Shown in pieces: positions 7,961 to 16,589 of a DNA stretch of 35,987 bases. Below the pieces are notes generated by a model, which saw nothing but the letters and a program-made list of their open reading frames with translations, ran no database searches and was not told where the DNA came from. Position 1 is the stretch's first letter; each line of letters starts with the position of its first letter. Source of the DNA: Fidelibacterota bacterium. GTDB taxonomy: Bacteria; Fidelibacterota; Marinisomatia; SCGC-AAA003-L08; TS1B11. Both the position numbers and the translations under genes were made by a program. Where the stretch lies: the NCBI GenBank assembly GCA_004124875.1, contig SCKJ01000013.1, positions 1-35,987 on the forward strand, written 5' to 3'.

Positions 7961-9200
7961 TTTTCATCTGTTTTACCAGCATGAGTGCCGCAATGCTGAC
8001 GATTATCAGGCCAACGCCGAAGCTTATAATCATCGCATAGGCGGCGCCATAGAGGTCAAATTTGGGGATCAATACCATGCTGAGGGCAATATACGCAACC
8101 AGCACGATAATCCAGACAGTTCCCACGATGCGGGTTTTGTCGTAAACTGCAAACAGGGTGGTTACCATCGAACTGAAAGTAACGACGATGTTTGCCACGG
8201 CAATGGTCAACATCAGGGGATAAGCCTCGATATACGCCCCCGTGCTGACCAGGGCAATGATCCATTCCCCGAGAAATACCAGGCCCAGCAGTGCCCCCCC
8301 GAGCAAAAGGATGTAGATGATGAAAAACTGTTTCATCACACCTAGCGCGCCGTCAATCCCTCCATCAAGCTTGCCCAATTTCAGGTACTGCCCGTAGACG
8401 TTGTTGATAATTGCAAAAGGGATCAGAATTAGCATCGCGACTTTCTGCGCGATGCTATAGAAGGCCACTGCCTCGTACTGGTCGAACAGTTTGATAAATA
8501 TTGGCGCAATGGCATTGACGATCAGATCGAGAAAAGCAAATGGAATGAGGGGCACACCGATAACAAAGTATTTCCTGAGCCTGTGCGGCCTCAGCCTGAA
8601 CGTAAACTTTTGACGTAACAGGATAATTATGCCCAGGGCAGCCGCCAGAATTTCCGCCAGCAGGAAGGCCTTAAGCAGCTCGGTAACTGGCGAGGACGGC
8701 CTCAGGATGACGCTGCCCACAAACGCAAGGATCAGCGCGCTCTCGACGAAGAAAAATACGATCTGTTCCTTGACCCGCAGCTGCGCCCGCAATATGCCGA
8801 AGACAAAATCGCAGATGGTTCTGAAGATAAGCAGCGCGGCGAATATCCTTAGAATAGAGCCGCTGAACTCCAGGTGAACATTCAGGAAGTAGAGCACTAC
8901 CAGAAAAACAAAAAAGGTAAATGTCAGCTTGAACAGGCCCAGCGTCAATATATCGGTCCCTAATTCATCCTTCTCAACCTCGGGAAGAATTATCTGCGCC
9001 GAGTACATGGTGTTCAAGGAGGCGACAGTGATTAGAATACCAAGAGTGCTTATAAGCAGCGACCACTGCCCATACTCCGCCACCGGCAGATTTTTTGACA
9101 GCAGGATGACCAACGCAAACCCGTAGCTGTACCTGATGAGGGGCAGCAATAGGGAATAGCTGAGATTTTTTAGTATAGCGAGATTAATTTTTCCAGCCAA
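7941..9200 (-). CDS. Wzx-like oligosaccharide flippase (MOP superfamily)
   Basis: A 419-residue polytopic protein with about 12 membrane segments and the N-terminal pattern NLSYSLLLPLIRYSYGFALVIL typical of polysaccharide transporters of the MOP/PST family. It flips the undecaprenyl-linked repeat unit across the inner membrane. The start is a TTG at 9200 with GGAG 11 bases upstream, overlapping the preceding gene by 31 bases. No ATG occurs until well inside the first helix, so TTG is the best choice, with moderate certainty. It is followed by the Wzy-like gene with a 20-base overlap. Confidence 0.8.
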   Translation of the reverse strand: MAGKINLAILKNLSYSLLLPLIRYSYGFALVILLSKNLPVAEYGQWSLLISTLGILITVASLNTMYSAQIILPEVEKDELGTDILTLGLFKLTFTFFVFLVVLYFLNVHLEFSGSILRIFAALLIFRTICDFVFGILRAQLRVKEQIVFFFVESALILAFVGSVILRPSSPVTELLKAFLLAEILAAALGIIILLRQKFTFRLRPHRLRKYFVIGVPLIPFAFLDLIVNAIAPIFIKLFDQYEAVAFYSIAQKVAMLILIPFAIINNVYGQYLKLGKLDGGIDGALGVMKQFFIIYILLLGGALLGLVFLGEWIIALVSTGAYIEAYPLMLTIAVANIVVTFSSMVTTLFAVYDKTRIVGTVWIIVLVAYIALSMVLIPKFDLYGAAYAMIISFGVGLIIVSIAALMLVKQMKNDHDTL

Positions 9201-10768
9201 CTGCGTTTAAACTCCAGTTCAATGTTGCGAAATTCGCCCGTATCCGCTGCTTTCAACTGGGAATTCAATTTTTTCGTAATCTGCGGCAATTCTACCGCAT
9301 GATGTTTCTTTATGTATTCAATGAGCACGTAACGCGGTTTGAATAAATTCAGCAGATCGTTTTGTCGGTCCATGCGCATCTGCACAATTCGGCCATCGAT
9401 AAAAGGGGCCACAACCTTGTGATCATATTCCCGGCATGATTCGATCACCGATATATTCGATGTGCCCTGCAGGTACATCAGTTTCATATACATGATCACT
9501 TTGTCCATCCGATGCCCCAGCTGCCCGGAGATATCATTGGCAATACGGGCAAGGTAGGCATAGTATGCTGCGCCGCCCTCAATGTCTCTGGATACGGGAA
9601 GATAGCCTTGCGGGTCCAGGAGCCCGATGATATACTGGTCTGGATCAACGGACAATCGGAAGGGGTGATCCACCGGCCAACGGCGGCGATAAATCGCGGT
9701 GATGAGCTTGCTCGCCAAGGCCCGGATGAATGCTGCGGCGTTGTAATAGTATTTTGAGACTACGTACCGTTGCAGAAAACCGCCGATCGTCGGGGTGGAT
9801 GCCCCCCAACAAAATATGCTGTCTGAGGACTGGCCGTTGATGATGTTGCAGCGGCCATACTTATCCAGAAGGGCATGCCCGGATTGATAGTGAGTTGTTG
9901 CAAAAGCACTGTCAAATGGGTGTCGCTTGAAGGCCACATCCTGATACGGGGAATCACGATCCAGTTTCAGTTCTACGATCTCGAGATCCAGGCCCAGTTT
10001 CCCGGCCATGACATTGGCCGAATAATAGTCGCTGGAATTACCATAGTCCGGGGGATCATATCTGACAAATACGGGATAAAATTTGATCTCCATTTCCTGT
10101 AGGCAGAGGGCCAGGTAGGTTGAATCGACGCCGCCTGTGAAATAGAGGATGTTGGGCAAATCGGGATCAAGCGCGTCGCGGATATTCGATTTTACCGTTT
10201 TGGCCATCGACTCCGAGTAAGAGGCCACATCCGGCTCAGGGGAAGCGATTTCCCCAAAATATATCTGTCTATCCAATCCTGTAGCCGCATATTTCCACAG
10301 TGAGGCTGGAAGCATTTTTTGAATATGGCTAAAGGATGTTCCCCCTCCTGTGGTATAATAGTGAAACTTAAAAAATCTTAACTCTTCCTCAACCAGCTCC
10401 CTTTCGCCCGGGTGCAATCCCGATGCGGCATGCACACGATCCAAACCGTCGGAGAGCGTAATACCTCGATCCGAGGCGTGGTAGTAGAGGCGAAAATTAC
10501 CCATAACATCATTGGCAATCGATACCTGTTGCTTTTCTGCATCAAACCAAATCACCAGAAAATAGCCGGAAAGGGTGGCCAGCCTGTCGATAAAGGAGGC
10601 CTGATCCAGCCCCGATATTGTCCATCCGTCCAGATCCTGTAGATTGAAAATGTTCCCGAATATGGCAATTTTGCCGGCCCCATCCTGGCGCTCGTAGACT
10701 GGGTCCTGTTCAATCACCACGCGCAGTGGGGGCGCGCCATCGCCAAATGCATATGTTTTAGACCACAA
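9170..10768 (-). CDS. Asparagine-synthetase-like amidotransferase without N-terminal Cys
   Basis: A 532-residue protein with AsnB architecture: an N-terminal Ntn-like region (SGYFLVIWFDAEKQQVSIANDVMG near 67-90) and a PP-loop ATP pyrophosphatase domain with TGGVDS at 211-216 and a later NGQSSDSIF segment. In glycan clusters such enzymes often amidate uronic acids. The catalytic Cys that must follow the initiator Met for glutaminase activity is absent (Met-Trp here), so it would need free ammonia, a partner glutaminase, or do a different adenylation. The start is TTG at 10768 behind a GGGGGG tract seven bases upstream. The substrate is unknown. Confidence 0.72.
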   Translation of the reverse strand: MWSKTYAFGDGAPPLRVVIEQDPVYERQDGAGKIAIFGNIFNLQDLDGWTISGLDQASFIDRLATLSGYFLVIWFDAEKQQVSIANDVMGNFRLYYHASDRGITLSDGLDRVHAASGLHPGERELVEEELRFFKFHYYTTGGGTSFSHIQKMLPASLWKYAATGLDRQIYFGEIASPEPDVASYSESMAKTVKSNIRDALDPDLPNILYFTGGVDSTYLALCLQEMEIKFYPVFVRYDPPDYGNSSDYYSANVMAGKLGLDLEIVELKLDRDSPYQDVAFKRHPFDSAFATTHYQSGHALLDKYGRCNIINGQSSDSIFCWGASTPTIGGFLQRYVVSKYYYNAAAFIRALASKLITAIYRRRWPVDHPFRLSVDPDQYIIGLLDPQGYLPVSRDIEGGAAYYAYLARIANDISGQLGHRMDKVIMYMKLMYLQGTSNISVIESCREYDHKVVAPFIDGRIVQMRMDRQNDLLNLFKPRYVLIEYIKKHHAVELPQITKKLNSQLKAADTGEFRNIELEFKRSWLEKLISLY

Positions 10769-10789
10769 GTTCAGACCCCCCTTTGTTAG

Positions 10790-11560
10790 CTAGGCGCGGC
10801 CGTGTTGTTTCTTTCTAGTGCCAACATAGATATTCCGCATATCCCTTGGGTCCAATCCGAATATTTTACGAAGGATTCGCGCAGGCAGTTTAGTAAAATC
10901 GAGGCGCCGGAAAATCATCTTCCGAATGCCTGCAGTCAGCCCCTGTATCGTTGGAGTATCAATGCGCTCTACATCAAATGCGGGACCAAATATTTTGTCC
11001 CGAATCCACGCATCGGCGCCATTTTTCATCTCTGGCAGCCTGCGCGACCACTCATAACCCTCGTTCTGGAGTCCGATCTCAAACACAAATACTTCGCACC
11101 GATCACGAATGGCAGCGATAATCTGGAACGGATCGACCGTACCGCTCTCGTCATTCCAATCATATGCTTGTGACGCCGTCAGAATATGATGGAACACAGA
11201 TAGAAACAGCACTACATCTGATGGTGGCAATTTCTTTAACAGTTCAACCGAGATATCACCATTGATAAACTCAAGATTGTCAAGACCTTCGGATTTCGCC
11301 AATTCGTTATTGGTCTCAACGAGTTCTGAATCCGCATCGACACCAACCACACTCGAAGCCCGTTGAGCCATTGAAAAAGAGAAAAAACCGCCACTACAAC
11401 CCAGATCGAGCACGCTCTTGCCTGTCACATCTACGTGCTCGAGTATGGCATTGAGCCGATGATTCACTTTTCTACGAGACCGGCTGAAGTTGGGATCATT
11501 ATACCGGGGGTGATAATCAAATCTATCCTGAAACGCCTGACGCTCTGACTTTCTATTCAT
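10790..11560 (-). CDS. Class I SAM-dependent methyltransferase
   Basis: This 256-residue enzyme has the Rossmann motif I VLDLGCSGGFFSF at 50-62, the acidic end of strand 2 in VVGVDADSE (about 71-79) and motif II-like NLEFINGDIS. It probably O-methylates a sugar of the surface glycan or caps the chain end. The acceptor cannot be deduced. It lies between a glycosyltransferase gene (94 bases away) and the asparagine-synthetase-like gene. An additional C-terminal segment rich in Arg/Lys (FTKLPARILRKIFG) could bind membrane or lipid-linked substrate. Confidence 0.8.
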   Translation of the reverse strand: MNRKSERQAFQDRFDYHPRYNDPNFSRSRRKVNHRLNAILEHVDVTGKSVLDLGCSGGFFSFSMAQRASSVVGVDADSELVETNNELAKSEGLDNLEFINGDISVELLKKLPPSDVVLFLSVFHHILTASQAYDWNDESGTVDPFQIIAAIRDRCEVFVFEIGLQNEGYEWSRRLPEMKNGADAWIRDKIFGPAFDVERIDTPTIQGLTAGIRKMIFRRLDFTKLPARILRKIFGLDPRDMRNIYVGTRKKQHGRA

Positions 11561-11654
11561 TGCCTTCCAATGTACGCGATTGTTGTATATATCATGAAAT
11601 GATGCAGTTCAAATTTATTCACTGACGGCAGTAAATAGTCCTGCAAAGCGGTTC

Positions 11655-12686
11655 TTATTGGCCTATCGTATCATTGATTGCGGCTAGGTTTTTCTTTACC
11701 CGGGAGTCTGCCACGGCCGGTTGGCTCAATATCTCCCTCGCGCGATCGATAAACTGCCGGGGCTCCTGCGGATCAAGCAGAAAGTAGCTGTCAAAGAACT
11801 CGTTGACCCCGTCTATGTCTGACGAAAGGAACGGTGTGCCGCACTGCAAACTTTCATACAGCGACAGGGGAAAGGCAAAGGTCCCGGCGGGCTGCTTGAT
11901 CGGATAGAGGTAGAGATGGGCCCTGGACAGTTCTTCATAGGGATCGACCACCCCTTTGCGAATAATCTTCCCCGGATATGCCGCTTCGAGGCGCTCCAGC
12001 CTGGAGTTGGCGGCCCGATCTTCCATGACCCCGTTAATGGCAAAGATGACCTGCAGGTTCTCGATCTTCTGGACCAGACCCTCAAAGACCGACAGCACGA
12101 TGTCGATGCCCTTGAAGGTACTGATATGCCCCATGTAGAGCAGGGTGGGGATGGAACTTTTGCCTGCGCCTGTCCGGGCGGGCAGCGCCTCCAGCAACGG
12201 TCGTTTGGGCCGGATGAGCGGGGCGTACTTGAACGAAGCAGCCAAAAGGGTCTGTTTCTGGTGTTCAGTGTACAGGTGAACCTGGTTATAATAGCGGTGC
12301 AGGAACTTTCCGATCAGCTTTCTTATCCAGACCCGGCCACCAATGGAGTACAAGCCACCACAAGTGATGACCAGCTGCGCTTCTACCTTTTTCCTGCTCG
12401 CGAACCCCACCAACAGGGCGTAGAGTCCGATGGAACCGTAGTAGTAAACTTCATCGTAGCCGGCCAGCCGCCGCCTCAGCCGTAGCGCCTCCCGCTTGGT
12501 AACAAAAGAGATGGGAATACCCTGTTCGGTCAGGCCGGGTTGATGCCCGCTCGATATAATCAAGATGGCGGCATCCCCGCCGGCTGCACTGATGGCGAGC
12601 GCCTCGGCAAACATCTGCTTGCGCACCGCCTCAGCCAGTGGAAAAGTGAAACTGCTTTGAGTGCTCACCAGGAGTGTGCGCTTCAT
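11655..12686 (-). CDS. Family 4-like glycosyltransferase
   Basis: This 343-residue GT-B enzyme shows TLLYMGHISTFKGIDIVL near 181-198 at the start of the donor domain, and LSLYESLQCGTPFLSSD at 274-290, the family 4 nucleotide-sugar site (E278). The N-terminal acceptor domain is short. It starts immediately after the stop of the upstream 570-residue glycosyltransferase (TAG then ATG), a sign of coupled translation. The donor is unknown. It probably transfers a hexose or HexNAc in repeat-unit assembly. Confidence 0.8.
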   Translation of the reverse strand: MKRTLLVSTQSSFTFPLAEAVRKQMFAEALAISAAGGDAAILIISSGHQPGLTEQGIPISFVTKREALRLRRRLAGYDEVYYYGSIGLYALLVGFASRKKVEAQLVITCGGLYSIGGRVWIRKLIGKFLHRYYNQVHLYTEHQKQTLLAASFKYAPLIRPKRPLLEALPARTGAGKSSIPTLLYMGHISTFKGIDIVLSVFEGLVQKIENLQVIFAINGVMEDRAANSRLERLEAAYPGKIIRKGVVDPYEELSRAHLYLYPIKQPAGTFAFPLSLYESLQCGTPFLSSDIDGVNEFFDSYFLLDPQEPRQFIDRAREILSQPAVADSRVKKNLAAINDTIGQ

Positions 12687-14399
12687 CTAGTGAGTCGTTC
12701 CGGCCATAAAGGCGGCATCCTGGAAATGGGTGTAGTCCCCGCATATGGTGGCGACCACATAGTCCAGGCGAGGATCGGCCCACTGTACCTCGGTCGAAAT
12801 GTCAAAATTGGGTACCAGCTGTAATCTGTCCGAGAGCAGCTTCAGCGGGATGCCGTTCAGGATAAAATAGACATAGAGGAACCAGACCAGGCGATCCCGG
12901 CCCTGCTCCTGTGTTTCCAACACGGTCGACAGCTGCCCGGTTGCGGCAAAGTAGGCCGTCATGTCGGTCATGTCTGCCGTGAATCCCATCCCGGAATAGG
13001 GCGCCCGGGCTCCTACAAGGACCGGAATCCCCTGATAGATCATCTCGAGACCGATGGTTCCGTTGTAGACGAATCCTGCGTCAATATATTCAAAGAGCCG
13101 GTAGCTGGGCATCCGGCTCCGCGCCGATATAATGATCAGATTCTCATGGGTCAGCACCTCGGAGCCAAAGTGGCGTACCAGAATATCCTCTATGGCTACC
13201 CGCACCGGCATCCATGTATACTCGGCGGGGTGGGCCCGGATGACCAGCAGCCCGCGTTCGCCTGCAAGGAAATGTTTGACCGTTTCAACGAGCCATTCAA
13301 CCGGCGATTCGAATATCACATTTTGCTTTTTAGAGGTGGTGGCATTATCCCACATCACATTGGGGAACAGGGCAAATACCGGTATCCCGGATGTCTTGGC
13401 CGCCGCTAATTCCCGGATAATGCCCGTATCGGCCTGGTCGGAGTCGATGCCGATGCGTCTCACATCATTTGCCTTGCCGCTGAACCGCCGCCCGACAAAC
13501 TCGTTGACCGTCTGTTCCAGCTCTTCCTGGGCCAGGGCGCGGCCTAGAATGTTCTCGATAAAATGGTCAAAGTATTCCGAGTTATCCTTGGCGCAGGCGA
13601 TACCGTTGCGGGCAAAGTCGAGGGCATCTATGTGGTAGCCGTTGCTGCTGTAGGTGATCACTTCAATATCGTGCTTGCGCATCTCGCGGACAAAGACTCC
13701 CCACGTGGTGTAAATGCCGTGGGAACTGATCACCATGTCGGGCTGCAGCTGGGCAATCGCCTTTTCAGCAATGACCGCAGCAATATCTGCATTGTCCCGA
13801 AACATTTTCTCAGCCCTGGGGTACTCCTTTTCACTCCGCAGTATTTGATCGTCCGGGGCGGAGATGAAAAATCTGACCAGGGAGGAATTGATATACTCGC
13901 CCCACCTCTCTGTGCCCGGCGGCTGCGCTGGCGCCGGGATGCTCCTGTCAACCTCACCCCCGGCCGCACTGTTGTAGAGCTGGGAATAGGGCATCAACAC
14001 TTCGCGCATCACGGCTATTTTCCGCAACCAGAAAAGGGCTGTCGCGCGAACCGGTTTGTAGTGGGTCTGGTAAGGGCGAGGCTCAAGTTTGGTGAGCGTA
14101 TCGTGATGCGTAAGGAGTCCATCATCGTAGAGCATGATCACTTTGTAGCCGCGCTGCCTCAATTTCAGCATCAGGATGACTTCGATATAGAGCTGCAGCG
14201 GGACGTAGAGACGAACCGTATTGAAAACGACGGTCTTGCCCGTCGGCTCCGCTTTGGGCCCGTCCGAGACGGCAATCGACTCGAGCAGCCGGATCTGCCT
14301 GACGGTTTTTCGCAAAGTATTGAGCAGCTTGACCAGGGCCAACGCCTTGTACGGATACTTGGCCCGCATCTTGAAAAATTTGAGTATTGCCTCGAGCAT
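12687..14399 (-). CDS. Large GT-B glycosyltransferase, capsule-type (KpsS/LpsZ-like)
   Basis: A 570-residue protein without a signal peptide. The C-terminal half has VIRAHPAEY at 387-394 and YNGTIGLEMIYQGIPVLV at 445-462, the pattern seen in capsule polysaccharide biosynthesis glycosyltransferases (KpsS/KpsC and LpsZ relatives) and in UDP-GlcNAc 2-epimerase-like folds. KpsS/C enzymes transfer Kdo, an ulosonic acid. Since this locus encodes a NeuB-like synthase, this is a good candidate for the nonulosonate transferase (inference). Start and stop abut neighbouring genes: one base shared with the aminotransferase stop, none with the next gene. Confidence 0.65.
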   Translation of the reverse strand: MLEAILKFFKMRAKYPYKALALVKLLNTLRKTVRQIRLLESIAVSDGPKAEPTGKTVVFNTVRLYVPLQLYIEVILMLKLRQRGYKVIMLYDDGLLTHHDTLTKLEPRPYQTHYKPVRATALFWLRKIAVMREVLMPYSQLYNSAAGGEVDRSIPAPAQPPGTERWGEYINSSLVRFFISAPDDQILRSEKEYPRAEKMFRDNADIAAVIAEKAIAQLQPDMVISSHGIYTTWGVFVREMRKHDIEVITYSSNGYHIDALDFARNGIACAKDNSEYFDHFIENILGRALAQEELEQTVNEFVGRRFSGKANDVRRIGIDSDQADTGIIRELAAAKTSGIPVFALFPNVMWDNATTSKKQNVIFESPVEWLVETVKHFLAGERGLLVIRAHPAEYTWMPVRVAIEDILVRHFGSEVLTHENLIIISARSRMPSYRLFEYIDAGFVYNGTIGLEMIYQGIPVLVGARAPYSGMGFTADMTDMTAYFAATGQLSTVLETQEQGRDRLVWFLYVYFILNGIPLKLLSDRLQLVPNFDISTEVQWADPRLDYVVATICGDYTHFQDAAFMAGTTH

Positions 14400-15718
14400 C
14401 AGCGCAGCGTAAACAGCGGAACCAGCGGCTCACACCGCAACCGTTGCCGCAATGTGCCCTCAAGGGTCAAGGCGTGTATCTCTGGCAGAACCTCATCATA
14501 GTGTCCCAGCAAAGCCGAAATATCTTCTGCGCTGTGTGAGTAGCTCAAATTGTGGGTGCCCATGGTCAGGATGCCCCGTTCAAACATCTCCTGAAAGAAG
14601 TAGGTTTTCTGATCCCACATGGTTACCTCGCCATAACCCTTGAAGATGATAAACGACCATGTGGGGTGGCCCGAAACCGACACCATCTCCTGCAACTGAT
14701 GGCGATCAATAATTTCCCGCAGACCGGTTATCAGAGTGTTGCCGGTCTCTATCATGGTCTCCACCACCGGCTGCTCCTTGATCAGGTCGAGGGTTGCGCT
14801 TGCTGCTGCCAGCGACAGGGTTTCGCCGCCGAAGGTGAAGGAGTAGAACAGCTCCGTGATCAGCTCCATAATGTCCCTGCGTCCGGTGAGCGCAGACAAG
14901 GGATAGCCGTTGGCCAGCCCTTTGCCGAAGGTGGCCAGATCTGGCGTCACGCCAAAGAGCTCCTGGGCGCCACCGTTTGAGAAGCGAAATCCGGTAATCA
15001 TCTCATCGAAAATGAGCAGAGCGCCATGCTGGTGGGCCAGATCCTTGACCCCTTCAAGGAAGCCGGGATCGGGATCGGTCACATTCATCGGCTCCATGAT
15101 CACGGCCGCCACGCCATCGGGCCTCTGGCTGAAAATCTCCCGCAACGAGTCGAGATTGTTGTACTCGAAGGTATGGGTAAGTTCCTGCGTACTTTGGGGC
15201 ACCCCCAAGTTGCGGGTGGTGATGCCAATATACCAGTCGTGCCATCCATGATAGCCGCAGGTGGCGATGTGCTCCCGCCCGGTGAACGCTCTGGCCAAGC
15301 GCACGGCTCCGGTAGTCACATCCGAGCCGTTCTTGCCGTAGCGCACCATCTCTGCGCAGGGGACCATGCTGATAATCTTTTCCGCCACCTCCACCTCGAG
15401 CCTGTGCGGCAGAGTAAAAATTACGCCATTTTTCATCTGCTCCTGGACGCGCTGGGTCACGGCAGGGTAATTGTATCCCAACGAGACGGCCAGCAATCCG
15501 TTGACAAAATCAATGTACTCATTGCCGTCCACATCCCAAACGTGACTGCCCTCGCCGCGTTCGATGAAATAGGGGGATACGCCACGTGGGTATTGTGTAT
15601 AGCTTTTGCTGAATGTTTGCGATCCCAGCGGGATGCTTCTCAGGGCCCGCGCCAGAAGTTCTTCCGATTTTGTAAAATTCCTCATCGCTCTGAATTCCTG
15701 TTCAAATGAGCTTGTCAT
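14399..15718 (-). CDS. Class III aminotransferase, glutamate-1-semialdehyde aminomutase-like
   Basis: This 439-residue PLP enzyme of fold type I carries GKNGSDVTTGAVRLARAFTG for phosphate binding, the PLP-ring Asp in IFDEMITGFR (D238) and the Schiff-base Lys in ATFGKGLANGYPLSAL (K266). It resembles HemL/BioA-type enzymes, but its place between the SpsF-like and capsule-glycosyltransferase genes points to a sugar or ulosonate substrate. SpsF-like, NeuB-like and GSA-type aminotransferase genes often travel together in surface-glycan loci (family knowledge). Met12, with AGGA ten bases before it, is an alternative start to the Met at 15718, whose ribosome binding site is weak. Confidence 0.85.
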   Translation of the reverse strand: MTSSFEQEFRAMRNFTKSEELLARALRSIPLGSQTFSKSYTQYPRGVSPYFIERGEGSHVWDVDGNEYIDFVNGLLAVSLGYNYPAVTQRVQEQMKNGVIFTLPHRLEVEVAEKIISMVPCAEMVRYGKNGSDVTTGAVRLARAFTGREHIATCGYHGWHDWYIGITTRNLGVPQSTQELTHTFEYNNLDSLREIFSQRPDGVAAVIMEPMNVTDPDPGFLEGVKDLAHQHGALLIFDEMITGFRFSNGGAQELFGVTPDLATFGKGLANGYPLSALTGRRDIMELITELFYSFTFGGETLSLAAASATLDLIKEQPVVETMIETGNTLITGLREIIDRHQLQEMVSVSGHPTWSFIIFKGYGEVTMWDQKTYFFQEMFERGILTMGTHNLSYSHSAEDISALLGHYDEVLPEIHALTLEGTLRQRLRCEPLVPLFTLR

Positions 15719-15761
15719 TTTCTCATTAAAAAGTGAATGGAGTCACCCAACATGGCACTGC

Positions 15762-16589
15762 TCAACGCGAGACTGTTTTTTTATCCAATTCAAGGGATGT
15801 GCGGTGACCCGCATTGCGCATATGGCCAATATTGTACGTTTTCATGACAGGATTTGTCTCCAGATATTTGAGTACATCTTGCCAATCAAACTTTGGGTTT
15901 TGGGGGTACAGATTCTGGAATATTTTCGATATTAGCTCAAAATCTTCCGGCTCATCCACGGTCCACCTGAGGGCGGAATGATCTTCATGATAATGCGCCT
16001 CCCCAATGTTGAACGCCTCCGGATGATTCACGATATAGTGGGTCACATGCTCCCGCTCCGAGGGCAACTGTGCCTCCCGGGCCGACCGCTCCAAAGTGGC
16101 GAAGGTCATTACCTCCGTATCGAGACCGTCCGGATAGGTGAGCAGTTGGACATTCGAGGTATAGTCAAAGTTCCCTTCCAAATGGACCCGGACAACTTGG
16201 TCGATGATCTCCGGGTCAATGAGTGGGCAGTCCCCTGTTATGCGTACCACATGATCGGCGCTGGCGGCCCTGGCTGCCTGAAAGTAACGGTCCAGAACAT
16301 CGTGAAGGTCGCCTCGGAAACAGTGCACACTGAGATCGCTGCATAGCGCTGCCACCGGGTCGTCCGACTCATCTGTGCTGGTGGCTATGATCACCTTCGA
16401 TAACGTTTTCGCGCGCCCTACCCGCTCCAGCAAATGTTGCAGCATGGGCCGCTCCAGAATCGGCATCAGCACCTTTCCCGGCAAACGCGTCGAACTCATC
16501 CGCGCCTGAATGATGCAGACAACCTGTCTGTTGGCGTGCGCCTCCCGTGGTGTCCCGCCCATAGAGGTTACAGCCATCTGTGATACCAC
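15762..16589 (-). CDS. SpsF-like cytidylyltransferase
   Basis: This 275-residue nucleotidyltransferase has the CMP-Kdo/CMP-sialate synthetase-type signature IIQARMSSTRLPGKVL at 26-41, RITGDCPLIDPE for metal/nucleotide binding and LRWTVDEPEDFELI near the C-terminus, all typical of the SpsF family. It is the likely enzyme that attaches CMP to the product of the NeuB-like synthase, as no conventional NeuA/LegF is present. Met at 16589 overlaps the GNAT gene by 22 bases. Met10 at 16562 removes the overlap and leaves the conserved domain intact, so the start is uncertain. Confidence 0.82.
   Translation of the reverse strand: MVSQMAVTSMGGTPREAHANRQVVCIIQARMSSTRLPGKVLMPILERPMLQHLLERVGRAKTLSKVIIATSTDESDDPVAALCSDLSVHCFRGDLHDVLDRYFQAARAASADHVVRITGDCPLIDPEIIDQVVRVHLEGNFDYTSNVQLLTYPDGLDTEVMTFATLERSAREAQLPSEREHVTHYIVNHPEAFNIGEAHYHEDHSALRWTVDEPEDFELISKIFQNLYPQNPKFDWQDVLKYLETNPVMKTYNIGHMRNAGHRTSLELDKKTVSR

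Noticed and set aside
13563..14501. Plus-strand open frame of 312 codons
   Set aside because: It is antisense to the capsule-type glycosyltransferase and the end of the aminotransferase gene, both of which have clear motifs. Its translation has no domain and a composition typical of reverse-strand shadows.
15026..15709. Plus-strand open frame of 227 codons
   Set aside because: It is fully antisense to the class III aminotransferase, whose PLP motifs are intact.
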